A program made the translations under genes and the position numbers. From Candidatus Gastranaerophilales bacterium (GTDB taxonomy: Bacteria; Cyanobacteriota; Vampirovibrionia; Gastranaerophilales; Gastranaerophilaceae): DNA of 48,762 nt. The notes under the pieces are model-generated. The model was not told where the DNA came from, ran no database searches, and was given only the letters and a program-made list of their open reading frames with translations. The DNA is taken from assembly GCA_944323675.1 (NCBI GenBank), contig CALUTK010000004.1, positions 1 to 48,762 on the forward strand, in the 5' to 3' direction. Below are positions 7,565 to 15,559 of this stretch, piece by piece. Every line of letters starts with the position of its first letter. Positions within the stretch are counted from its first letter, which is position 1.

Positions 7565-8692
7565 ATGATTAGTGATAACGCAAAAGATTATTTTGATTAT
7601 AAATTAGTCCACACATGTAAGCAGACAGGAGCAAGAGCAGGCGTTTTCAGAACTCCTCACGGAGTTATAAAAACGCCTATCTTCATGCCGGTCGGAACTA
7701 ATTCCGCGGTAAAGACTCTGACAGCCGATCAGATTATGGACACAGGCGCTCAGATTATGCTGTCAAATTCATATCATCTCTATTTACGAGCCGGCACAAA
7801 ATTGATAAAACAATTTGGCGGAATTCACAGCTGGATGAACTGGCACAAACCGGTTCTTACAGATTCCGGCGGGTTTCAGGTGTTTTCGTTAGCGCATTTG
7901 AGAAAAATCACCGAAGACGGCGTTGAATTCCGCGACCCAAAAGATGGGAAAAAACATTTTATATCACCTGAAGTTTCTATGGAAATCCAGCAGGATATCG
8001 GGGCGGATATTATAATGGCGTTTGATGAATGCGCACCTTATCCTTGCGATTATGAAACAGCAAAGGCCGCAATGGAAAGAACTCACCGCTGGCTTGAAAG
8101 ATGTTTTAAAGCTAAAACAAATCCGCGGCAGGCTCTTTTCCCGATAGTTCAGGGCGCATTTTTTGATGATTTAAGGAAAGAAAGCGCAAGGGTAATTTCT
8201 TCCTACGATGCGGTCGGATATGCCATAGGCGGCGTAAGTGTGGGCGAACCTGCTGATATAAAAAACTATTTTACAAAACTCACCGCACCTCTTCTGCCAG
8301 AAAATAAACCTCGATATCTGATGGGAGTCGGGACTCCTGAAGATTTGCTCGACGGAATAAAACACGGTGTTGATATGTTCGACTGTGTTCTCCCGACGCG
8401 TAACGCCCGCCACGGCTCATTTTTCACCTGGGATGGTAAAAAGAATATTAAAAATAAACAATTTTACGATGATGCGGCGCCGCTTGTGGAAGGCTGTGAC
8501 TGCTATGCCTGCCGCAACCATTCACGCGCATATATAAGACACCTCTGGCGCTGTCAGGAAGCAACAGCTTCGACATTATTATCTATCCATAATATAAAAT
8601 TCCTTGTGGATTTCTCGCAAAAATGCCGTCAGGCAATACTTGAAGATAGATTCGGCGATTTTTATAATGACCACTACCACAGACTGTTCTAG
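7565..8692 (+). CDS. tgt: tRNA-guanine transglycosylase (queuosine pathway)
   Basis: Exchanges the wobble guanine of GUN-anticodon tRNAs for preQ1, a step in queuosine formation. The protein is 375 aa. Visible features are VLTDSGGFQVFSL with the catalytic Asp at residue 100, a second catalytic Asp in the DMFDCVLPTRNARHG segment, and the zinc site CDCYACRNH...H near the C-terminus. I start at ATG 7565 with AGGA ten bases upstream; a GTG at 7556 is the alternative and would add three residues. No preQ1 riboswitch is evident ahead of it, and no queA or queC-E genes lie in the window. Confidence 0.96.
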   Translation: MISDNAKDYFDYKLVHTCKQTGARAGVFRTPHGVIKTPIFMPVGTNSAVKTLTADQIMDTGAQIMLSNSYHLYLRAGTKLIKQFGGIHSWMNWHKPVLTDSGGFQVFSLAHLRKITEDGVEFRDPKDGKKHFISPEVSMEIQQDIGADIIMAFDECAPYPCDYETAKAAMERTHRWLERCFKAKTNPRQALFPIVQGAFFDDLRKESARVISSYDAVGYAIGGVSVGEPADIKNYFTKLTAPLLPENKPRYLMGVGTPEDLLDGIKHGVDMFDCVLPTRNARHGSFFTWDGKKNIKNKQFYDDAAPLVEGCDCYACRNHSRAYIRHLWRCQEATASTLLSIHNIKFLVDFSQKCRQAILEDRFGDFYNDHYHRLF

Positions 8693-8973
8693 TTTAAAAT
8701 AAACTAAGTCCTTGTAAAGCATTGATTAAGCAATTCTTAATTTACACAAATATGCCTATCAGGTATTTTAAGTTATTTAATATAAGTATTTGCTATTTTT
8801 GAAAAATCGTAAATAATATAAATATGAAGTTATAGTTTAAGATTTACTACAGAGATAAAACCTTTAAAATTTGAAAATACACATAATAACATTTAATCGA
8901 TGAATGTGAATTTTCTATAAAAACCCGTTAAATTTCTCCGGAACAATACTACTGTTATTATGAAAGGAGACAA

Positions 8974-10002
8974 ATGAAACAACTTTTAAATTTTTTAATC
9001 TTGTTTGCATTACTTATTACAGGAGGAACTCTTATGAGCGAAGCAAAAACAAATAGTTGGGATAAAACATTCCCGAAAAGCGATAAAGTGAATATTGAAA
9101 AAATTCACTTTAAAAACAGATTCGGAATAGAATTAACAGGTGATTTGTACACACCAAAAGAAAAACCGTTTGAAAAAATGGCTGCAATTGCAGTAAGCGG
9201 CCCTTTCGGCGCAGTAAAGGAACAGGTCTCCGGCCGTTATGCACAAACTATGGCAGAACGAGGTTTTGTGGCATTAGCTTTTGACCCGTCGTTCACCGGC
9301 GAAAGCGGCGGCGAACCGCGTGACGTTGCTTCCCCTGATATTAATACGGAAGATTTCAGCGCAGCAGTTGACTTTTTGAGTAACCATAAAGATGTTGACT
9401 CTGACAGAATAGGTATTATCGGTATCTGCGGGTTTGGCGGCTTCGGCCTCAATGCTGCTGCAATTGATACGAGAATTAAAGGCACCGTGACAGTTACAAT
9501 GTACGATATGACACGGGTTACAGCAAAAGGCTACAATGATACAATTGATGAAGATGCCCGTTATAAGATGAAAGAGGAGCTTAACAAACAAAGAACTGAA
9601 GACTTCAAAAACGGCACTTACGCAAAAGCTCAGGGATTGCCTGATAAGTTAACAGGTGATGAACCTCAGTTTGTAAAAGATTACGTAGGCTATTATAAAA
9701 CGGAAAGAGGTTTCCACAAACGTTCAATCGGTTCAAACGGCGGCTGGAATGTAACTTCTTCTCTTTCTCTAATCAATATGCCGATTCTTGCTTACAGCAA
9801 TGAAATCAGAAATGCAGTATTGATGATTCACGGTGAAAAAGCCCACAGCAGATATTTTTCTGAAGACGCTTTCAAAAAACTGAAAGGCAATAATAAAGAA
9901 TTATACATTGTTGAAGGTGCAAATCACGTTGACTTATACGACAATCTTGAAAAAATCCCTTTTGATAAGATTGAAACTTTCTTTAGAGAAAATTTGAAAT
10001 AA
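8974..10002 (+). CDS. Alpha/beta hydrolase with Cys nucleophile (YcjY/dienelactone-hydrolase-like), probably exported
   Basis: The protein is 342 aa with a hydrophobic N-terminus (LLNFLILFALLITGG) resembling a signal peptide, then a hydrolase domain. The nucleophile elbow reads GICGFGG, placing Cys152 where serine hydrolases have Ser. The region ALNAAAIDTRIKGTVTVTMYDM-like wording matches the YcjY group and dienelactone hydrolases. A catalytic His is in GANHVDLYD near the C-terminus. The substrate is unknown. A second start at 9034 (MSEAKTN) has an even better GGAGG seven bases upstream and would give a cytosolic form. The gene stands alone and ends before a strong bidirectional hairpin. Confidence 0.82.
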   Translation: MKQLLNFLILFALLITGGTLMSEAKTNSWDKTFPKSDKVNIEKIHFKNRFGIELTGDLYTPKEKPFEKMAAIAVSGPFGAVKEQVSGRYAQTMAERGFVALAFDPSFTGESGGEPRDVASPDINTEDFSAAVDFLSNHKDVDSDRIGIIGICGFGGFGLNAAAIDTRIKGTVTVTMYDMTRVTAKGYNDTIDEDARYKMKEELNKQRTEDFKNGTYAKAQGLPDKLTGDEPQFVKDYVGYYKTERGFHKRSIGSNGGWNVTSSLSLINMPILAYSNEIRNAVLMIHGEKAHSRYFSEDAFKKLKGNNKELYIVEGANHVDLYDNLEKIPFDKIETFFRENLK

Positions 10003-10028
10003 TTTAATTAATGAATAATGAAGTATAG

Positions 10029-10058
10029 CGGCGGAAATCATAGATATGATTTCCGCCG
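10029..10058. terminator. Perfect hairpin between convergent genes
   Basis: A 13-bp perfect stem (CGGCGGAAATCAT and its complement) encloses a four-base loop. It lies between the plus-strand hydrolase stop and the minus-strand stop at 10065. It has no clean T-run on either side, so termination on both strands is probable but not certain. Confidence 0.6.
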
Positions 10059-10064
10059 ACTCAT

Positions 10065-10628
10065 TTATATAACATCGTCAAGCTTATTGATTTTTACTTT
10101 GTCAAACCCAATTTCTAAAAGTTTCATAGGATTCTTTTCCCCGCTTTTTATAAGACTGTCTATGTCAAAATTTGACACCAGCCACTCGTCTTTTGTCGTG
10201 TGATAACCGATTTCGTGAACGGTATCTCCTCCTTTGAGTTCCGAAAACGGGATTTTATTCTCTTTTAAAAACCTTGCAAAATTGTTATACCCGATTACGC
10301 TTTCCCGACTGTAGCTTTTTGAGCCTACAAGAAGCCCCTGAATATATTCAGATGTCATATCAATACTTTGTTTTATTTTCTCAATAATTTTCCCGAAGTA
10401 AGTTTTATTTGAACTCAAATCAGGAATAATATGCATTAATAATACATTTTCACCGTCAGTTAATCCGAGTGCCGTACAGTCCAATATGCGGTCAGTTTTT
10501 GCAGATAAACCTTTTTTAACACCTTTTATGTTCCACTCACTTACATTATTTATGATGTCGGAAGTTTCTTTTGAAAATGTGCCTAAAGAGACAGGTCTTA
10601 TTGCAGAGGTAAAGGAGATACTTTGCAT
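10065..10628 (-). CDS. Unrecognised protein with FTS N-terminus; possible Cys/His deamidase-like fold
   Basis: A 187-aa soluble-looking protein. The start is MQSISFTSAI, preceded by AAAGGA; a GTG six codons upstream would overlap that site. SFTSA is identical to a segment near the start of the protein ending at 1519. I do not recognise a family with certainty. A Cys (C51, in ILDCTALGL) and a His (H66, in LLMHIIPD) are 15 residues apart on two predicted strands. That is the arrangement of the CNF/CheD-like deamidase fold, and HIIPD resembles the CheD H-V-M-L-P segment. This is a weak, testable suggestion. It lies in a patch of unrecognised genes, convergent with the hydrolase. Confidence 0.7.
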   Translation of the reverse strand: MQSISFTSAIRPVSLGTFSKETSDIINNVSEWNIKGVKKGLSAKTDRILDCTALGLTDGENVLLMHIIPDLSSNKTYFGKIIEKIKQSIDMTSEYIQGLLVGSKSYSRESVIGYNNFARFLKENKIPFSELKGGDTVHEIGYHTTKDEWLVSNFDIDSLIKSGEKNPMKLLEIGFDKVKINKLDDVI

Positions 10629-10677
10629 AAAAAATTTTCCTTTCACGGTTTGTAAGTTTCGTGAAAGGAAAAAATTG

Positions 10678-11019
10678 CTAATACAGTCCTAAAATTTTTA
10701 GTTTGTTCAATTGCGCAAGCTGCTCGGCTCCTGTCATATTCTGAGCCGCGGCTGCTGTCTCTTCTTTTGCAATATCTGTATTTGAAATTGCACCTGCTTT
10801 TTCAGGTTCTTTAACATTATCTACAGCCTGTGTTTGTATTTCACAGTTACTCTGAGATGATTTTTTGGCCTTGGCGGCTTCCAGCATTGCTTTATCAGTC
10901 GCCTTGTCACCGGTCGGTTCCAGCCCGAGCGCCCTCAACTCTCTGATAATCCTCTGGTATTCGCTATCCATAGCGACAATTGTTGCAACCTGACCTAATG
11001 CATTAACATTCATGCCCAT
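10678..11019 (-). CDS. Unrecognised 113-aa protein, Ala/Lys-rich
   Basis: The start at MGMNVNALGQ is supported by GGAG seven bases upstream. The N-terminal half (EYQRIIRELRALGLEPTGDKATDKAMLEAAKAK) is predicted as two amphipathic helices around a Gly-Leu-x-Pro-Thr-Gly turn. The middle is polar and low-complexity, and the end (GAEQLAQLNKLKILGLY) is a hydrophobic amphipathic helix. No signal peptide or membrane segment is visible. It lies 49 bases from the deamidase-like gene downstream on the same strand and may share its transcript. Function is unknown. Confidence 0.65.
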   Translation of the reverse strand: MGMNVNALGQVATIVAMDSEYQRIIRELRALGLEPTGDKATDKAMLEAAKAKKSSQSNCEIQTQAVDNVKEPEKAGAISNTDIAKEETAAAAQNMTGAEQLAQLNKLKILGLY

Positions 11020-11106
11020 TCATAAACTCCAAATTTTTTAGTTACTCCTGTTTTTTATATACGGATATTTTTAAAAATTTCTACAAAAATTTCCCTAAAT
11101 GTTAAG

Positions 11107-11138
11107 AAAAATAAAAAGGCTGACATTACGCCAGCCGT
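11107..11138 (-). terminator. Terminator for the 58-aa gene (minus strand)
   Basis: Read on the minus strand, GGCTG...CAGCC is followed by TTTTTATTTTT. It lies about 60 bases after the stop of the small gene at 11195-11371, and before the 113-aa gene. Confidence 0.65.
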
Positions 11139-11194
11139 CTGTTATATTTTAAATCCTTTATTCCTTTTCTTCCTTTTATATTTTCCAACGACAT

Positions 11195-11371
11195 TTATGC
11201 AATGAAGTTGTTTCCAAACTTATTTGAGCCATGAAAGAAGGATTGCTTCATCAAGTCAACCAGCGTTTTACGAACTATGTATTTATTCGAAAGGTTAACT
11301 TCTTTCAAAGCCTGTGCCGTATTTTTATATGTATCAGTTACTGTATTGGTCAGTGTCAATAACTTAGCCAT
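11195..11371 (-). CDS. Small unrecognised 58-aa protein
   Basis: An open frame of 58 codons starts MAKLLTLTNTVTDTYKNT and ends FGNNFIA. AGAGAGG lies upstream of the ATG at a workable distance, and a terminator follows. The sequence is Thr/Asn/Lys-rich with an amphipathic middle (LSNKYIVRKTLVDLMKQSFF) and no signal peptide. It is divergent from the 404-aa gene that begins at 11550, so the two may share a regulatory region. I do not recognise a family; the ribosome binding site and terminator make it likely real. Confidence 0.6.
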   Translation of the reverse strand: MAKLLTLTNTVTDTYKNTAQALKEVNLSNKYIVRKTLVDLMKQSFFHGSNKFGNNFIA

Positions 11372-11434
11372 TTGATGAACCTCTCTTCTTTATTTATCTC
11401 TCGTACTTATATAAAAAATTCCTTTAAAAAAATA

Positions 11435-11462
11435 TTGACTTTTTATATTCACTTTATATAAA
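11435..11462 (+). promoter_or_regulatory. Candidate promoter for the 404-aa protein gene
   Basis: TTGACT and TATAAA are 16 bases apart, about 90 bases upstream of the start codon at 11550. The long AT-rich leader has no obvious structure. Confidence 0.45.
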
Positions 11463-11549
11463 AATTGTTACAATTCTTAATATCTCTAAAGTTTTAAAGT
11501 ATTAATTCCGTACTAAAGATATGAATATATATACATAAGGAGAACAATT

Positions 11550-12764
11550 ATGATTGAAGCAATCGGATCCGTAACAAACAAACCAATTACAATACATAAG
11601 GATTCCTCAATTAACTGGCAGAGGTGCACGGCTGATGAAATTCAGGAGTATGCAATACAGGGTGAAGATGTTCCGGTTGCAATATTGACATGGGCAAATG
11701 AAATTTCAAAACTTGCAAATGCGCCGGATGATGTTACTTATGAGATGGTAAACGGGAGTACGAATCTTGAAGAGATTAATGAAGTTCTGGCAATCAGCGA
11801 TAGCGCAAATGCAAATGATAAAGATGAAACAGATTCAGCTACTAATATGAATAATGCACAGGCACAGCGGTCAGTATTAGAAGAGGGCGGCACGACATTA
11901 TCAGAGCAGGGTAAAATATTTATGACACAGAGTGCCGCAGCCGCGGGAGAAACTGAAAATATGACAGGTATTCTGCAGGGAATATTAGACACCTCTGAAA
12001 CTATCGCAGCTTCTGCAGAAGAAGTTGCTTCTCAGACTGAATCCGAATCAAATTCTTTACGAAGTGAATATGAAGCCCTGGCGGCAAGGGCAAAAGATAA
12101 AAATTCAGCACCTTTGACTGCCGCAGAACAGGCAAGGCTTGCGGCATTAGGGGCTCAGCTTACACAAATAGGCACAAATGCTCAGGGAACCCTTGCGGGT
12201 TTAAGCGGACAATCTGACGCCTTAAGAACCGTTATCGGAGGACTTGGTGAAATTCCTCAAAACGCATTAGATTTCGGAAACGAAACAACACAGATAGGTA
12301 TGGAGCTTATGGGAGTATCCGAGGCTAAGCAGGATTCTGTTGCAGATAAGGCGACGGCAGCCGCAGGTGTTAAAAACGGGGTACTGAATGTCCTTAAGCA
12401 AAATGCAAGAATAAATCTCGGAAGGTTCTTATTTGATGCGGATTACAGGCTTGGAGTTCTGGCCTCACGACAGGGTGCAGACAATGCTCAGACAGGTGCT
12501 GAGGGTATAACTGAAAGAAATACTGCAGAAGCTGACGTTGAAAATAATGTCGGCAGAGTAAGAACTGCCCAAATGTCAGTTGAAAATAACACCTTTGTCG
12601 GGGCGACGGATACTGCTGATAACAGGACTGAAGATAGAACTCAGCAGCGAGAAGAAGAAGACGAAAGAGCTGCTGCAGAACAAGATGTTACGCTTGCGGA
12701 TGAAAAGATAACTACCGATCCGAATGAAATTCAAAAACGCAAAGAGCGCAAGGGACTAGCGTAA
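11550..12764 (+). CDS. Unrecognised Ala/Gln/Glu-rich 404-aa protein
   Basis: The start is preceded by AAGGAG. There is no signal peptide or membrane helix. An N-terminal globular part of about 80 residues (with INWQRCTADEIQEYAIQGEDVP and ILTWANEISKLAN) is followed by long helical, Ala/Glu/Gln-rich and probably coiled-coil sequence (about residues 85-290). The tail is very polar and charged, ending KRKERKGLA. This pattern, an N-terminal head on an elongated helical body, is common in secreted or scaffold-like proteins, but I cannot assign a family. Its end overlaps the convergent rpe by nine bases. Confidence 0.75.
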   Translation: MIEAIGSVTNKPITIHKDSSINWQRCTADEIQEYAIQGEDVPVAILTWANEISKLANAPDDVTYEMVNGSTNLEEINEVLAISDSANANDKDETDSATNMNNAQAQRSVLEEGGTTLSEQGKIFMTQSAAAAGETENMTGILQGILDTSETIAASAEEVASQTESESNSLRSEYEALAARAKDKNSAPLTAAEQARLAALGAQLTQIGTNAQGTLAGLSGQSDALRTVIGGLGEIPQNALDFGNETTQIGMELMGVSEAKQDSVADKATAAAGVKNGVLNVLKQNARINLGRFLFDADYRLGVLASRQGADNAQTGAEGITERNTAEADVENNVGRVRTAQMSVENNTFVGATDTADNRTEDRTQQREEEDERAAAEQDVTLADEKITTDPNEIQKRKERKGLA

Positions 12765-13397
12765 ACTTAAAATAGCTTTTTCAGTGTTTTCTGATTTATA
12801 TATATAATTTCCGGCAACAAGAGAGTTTGCACCGTATTGAGTGCAGACTTTCGCTGTTTCGGCATTTATTCCGCCGTCGACCTGTATAATTAAATTTTCC
12901 GGTGACTTTTCCCTTATTACAGGAATCTTTTCCGCACATTCCGGCATGAATTTTTGCCCGCCAAACCCGGGTTCTACTGTCATAATCAAAACCATATCCA
13001 ATTCAGGAAGGTATTTTAGAATTTCCTCCGGCCCTGTTTTCGGTTTTATTGACAAGCCGGCTTTTATATTAAAGGAGTGAATGAGTTTTATAATATCTGA
13101 TGTTTTTTCTTTCGCCGCCTCATAGTGAAATGTTATAATGTCAGCGCCCGCTTTTGCAAACGGTTCAATGTATTTTTCCGGATTTTCTATCATTAAGTGG
13201 ACATCCAGCGGAATTGAAGATACTTTTTTTATGGAAGCTGTTACCGGCACTCCTATTGTAATATTCGGGACAAAATGTCCGTCCATTACATCTATATGAA
13301 GCCAATCCGCGCCGGCATTTTCAACTTTTTTTATGTCTCGTTCAAGGTTTACAAAATCCGCAGATAGTATTGAAGGTGAAATTATTACTTTTTGCAT
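12756..13397 (-). CDS. rpe: Ribulose-phosphate 3-epimerase
   Basis: Interconverts ribulose-5-phosphate and xylulose-5-phosphate in the pentose phosphate pathway. The protein is 213 aa with the (beta/alpha)8 family signatures: ISPSILSADF at the N-terminus, WLHIDVMDGHFVPNI, LDVHLMIENPEKY, MTVEPGFGGQKF and VDGGIN. It is the last gene of the pyrH-frr-cdsA-rnc-rpe operon and overlaps the end of rnc by 13 bases. It also overlaps the convergent 404-aa gene by nine bases, so no terminator fits between them. Confidence 0.97.
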   Translation of the reverse strand: MQKVIISPSILSADFVNLERDIKKVENAGADWLHIDVMDGHFVPNITIGVPVTASIKKVSSIPLDVHLMIENPEKYIEPFAKAGADIITFHYEAAKEKTSDIIKLIHSFNIKAGLSIKPKTGPEEILKYLPELDMVLIMTVEPGFGGQKFMPECAEKIPVIREKSPENLIIQVDGGINAETAKVCTQYGANSLVAGNYIYKSENTEKAILSLR

Positions 13398-14077
13398 ATT
13401 GCCCCCAGTTTTATGCAGGCATCGTATGCAGCATTTTGTTCAGCATCCTTTTTGGTTCTGCCTTCGCCTTTTGCAATGACTTCCCCTTGATAGGAGACTT
13501 CTATTTCAAAAATCTTATTATGCTCGGGTCCTTTTGTACCTATGAGATTGTATTCAGGAATTTCCTTTGTCTGACCTTGTGTGAATTCCTGCAAAATTGC
13601 TTTTGCATTGTATTTTGCAAAATTTTTTTCTATTTCTTCTATAAACGGCGTAAACATTTTTTCCGCAAAAACTTTTAATTCCGGAAGTTTCCCGTCAAGA
13701 TAATAAGCGCCGAGAACAGCTTCAAATGCGCAGGCTGTTACTGATTCAAGACGTGTTATACCCTGTTTTGCATCGTGTACTCCTGCTGTTATAAGTTCAT
13801 TCAATCCGGTCTGTATTGCTATTTTTGATAATGTGTTATCCGAAACCGCAATCGAACGGATTTTTGACATATCGCCTTCCGTATAATCCGGATATTTTTT
13901 ATAAAGGAGTTCCGATATCAAAAGCTTTAATACTGAATCCCCCAGAAATTCGAGTCTTTCGTAACATTCAGTGTAATCCAGATTATTGTCTTTTGTGTAT
14001 GAAGGATGCGTCAGGGCGATTCTATAGAGTTTTTCGTTTCCCGTTTCTATTCCGAATATTTCAGCAACCGAATTCAT
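13385..14077 (-). CDS. rnc: Ribonuclease III
   Basis: Cleaves double-stranded RNA in rRNA and mRNA processing. The protein is 230 aa: a catalytic domain with the signature ERLEFLGDSVL (residues 40-50), a second acidic cluster in FEAVLGAYYLDG, and a C-terminal double-stranded-RNA-binding domain (about residues 155-226, with NAKAILQEFTQG and KGEGRTKKDAEQNAA). It begins immediately after the cdsA stop with no spacer, which indicates translational coupling. Confidence 0.97.
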   Translation of the reverse strand: MNSVAEIFGIETGNEKLYRIALTHPSYTKDNNLDYTECYERLEFLGDSVLKLLISELLYKKYPDYTEGDMSKIRSIAVSDNTLSKIAIQTGLNELITAGVHDAKQGITRLESVTACAFEAVLGAYYLDGKLPELKVFAEKMFTPFIEEIEKNFAKYNAKAILQEFTQGQTKEIPEYNLIGTKGPEHNKIFEIEVSYQGEVIAKGEGRTKKDAEQNAAYDACIKLGAICKK

Positions 14078-14959
14078 TTAGAAAAGTCCTTTTAAAAAGT
14101 GGATTAACCCCATAACAATATCATTTGAGAATATAAAATGTTTTGTAAAATAATACATTACAGGGATTGTAAAAATAAAGCTGTCGCATCTATCTAAGAA
14201 CCCGCCGTGTCCAGGGAGGCTGTGTCCGGAATCTTTTACACCTGCATCTCTTTTGATTAAAGATTCACACAGGTCGCCGATTTGTGCGAAAGTGGTGCAG
14301 AGAATTCCTGCAATTGCTGCCATATACCATTCCAGTCCGAAAAAGTATCCGATTACAATCGCGCCGATTATTGCACAAATTGCACCGCCTATTGATCCTT
14401 CAATTGTTTTATTCGGGCTAACAACAGGCGCAAGTTTGTGTTTGCCGAGGTGTCTGCCTGCGTAGTAACAGCCGATGTCAGTTAACAGAACAGAACAGAA
14501 CATTAAAACGACAAACCCTAACCCGTCAGAAAATCTTTCGCAGGAAAGATTTCTCAAAAATATTAAATGCAGCGGGAACCAGCCGCAGTATATCAACCCT
14601 AATACAGTTGTTGCCGCATTAGCAATGTAAGGCTGTCTGCCGCGGAAGAGCACCCACATAAATGTCGCAATTACGCAGAATGTGAGTGCTACCGTAACTA
14701 AATCAAGCCTTTGATAATAAGCTATTACAGCAATCAACAGTTCTGAGGCTACCATAACTTTCAGGCTCGGGAAAAATCCTTTGTTTTCCAATATTTTGAC
14801 ATATTCTTTTGATGCCGAAAATATTACAAACAATACCAACGCCACAAGTGCAAGTTTTCCGTAGATTATACAGAGCATTGCTATTGTACCCATTATAAAT
14901 CCGGTGAGCATTCTTGTCGCGTTTTTATTCAAGCCCTTGGTTATTTCTTCTTCAGCCAT
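14078..14959 (-). CDS. cdsA: Phosphatidate cytidylyltransferase (CDP-diglyceride synthase)
   Basis: Integral membrane enzyme that makes CDP-diacylglycerol from phosphatidic acid and CTP for phospholipid synthesis. The protein is 293 aa with about seven or eight hydrophobic segments. The conserved C-terminal signature is visible as KRDAGVKDSG...GHGGFLDRCDS, preceded by the SPNKTIEGSIGG segment. Its start overlaps the frr stop by one base (TAATG). In many bacteria uppS lies between frr and cdsA; it is absent here. Confidence 0.95.
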   Translation of the reverse strand: MAEEEITKGLNKNATRMLTGFIMGTIAMLCIIYGKLALVALVLFVIFSASKEYVKILENKGFFPSLKVMVASELLIAVIAYYQRLDLVTVALTFCVIATFMWVLFRGRQPYIANAATTVLGLIYCGWFPLHLIFLRNLSCERFSDGLGFVVLMFCSVLLTDIGCYYAGRHLGKHKLAPVVSPNKTIEGSIGGAICAIIGAIVIGYFFGLEWYMAAIAGILCTTFAQIGDLCESLIKRDAGVKDSGHSLPGHGGFLDRCDSFIFTIPVMYYFTKHFIFSNDIVMGLIHFLKGLF

Positions 14960-15537
14960 TATACGGTTAATACCTCTTTTTCCTTTTCAGATACGTTACT
15001 GTCGATGATACCTGTGTATTTGTCTGTTAATTTCTGGATTTTATCCTGATTGTCTTTTACTGTATCTTCAGGAAGTTTCTCTTCTTTTTCTATTTTTTTC
15101 AAAGAATCTGTCATATCGCGGCGTATGTTTCTAACCGCAACTTTTGCTTCTTCCCCGATTTTTTTGACATCTTTAACTATTTCTTTTCTTCTTTCTTCCG
15201 TCAAAGGCGGGAATGCCAGTCTGATACAGATGCCGTCGCTGTTAGGTGTGATTCCTATTTCAGCCTTAATTATTGCCTTTTCTACCTCTTTAAGGATTGA
15301 TTTGTCGTAAGGTGTTATAACAAGGGTTGTACCTTCCTGCACGTTAACCTGTGACAGTTGTCTCAAAGGAGTCGGGGCACCGTAGTAATCGACTACAACT
15401 TTATCCAGAATCATAGGATTAGCTCTGCCCGAACGAATTTGACCGAATTCACGCTTGAGCTGGGTGATTGCTTTTTCCATTTTTTCTTCGCCGAATAAAA
15501 ATAATTCGTCCAAAGAATCATTTGCCATATCTGACAT
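14959..15537 (-). CDS. frr: Ribosome recycling factor
   Basis: Splits post-termination ribosomes together with EF-G. The protein is 192 aa, with the helical-bundle motifs LKREFGQIRSGRANP, MILDKVVVDYYG and NIRRDMTDSLKK. The start at 15537 (MSDMANDS) has AGAGG five bases upstream and is about seven residues longer than typical family members; a start at the second methionine is possible. It follows pyrH after 22 bases, the order pyrH-frr being widely conserved. Confidence 0.97.
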   Translation of the reverse strand: MSDMANDSLDELFLFGEEKMEKAITQLKREFGQIRSGRANPMILDKVVVDYYGAPTPLRQLSQVNVQEGTTLVITPYDKSILKEVEKAIIKAEIGITPNSDGICIRLAFPPLTEERRKEIVKDVKKIGEEAKVAVRNIRRDMTDSLKKIEKEEKLPEDTVKDNQDKIQKLTDKYTGIIDSNVSEKEKEVLTV

Positions 15538-15559
15538 TTCTACCTCTTTCTTTTATTAT

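Noticed and set aside
10018-10203. Plus-strand frame after the hydrolase
   Set aside because: It spans the terminator hairpin and lies antisense to the deamidase-like gene, with no ribosome binding site.
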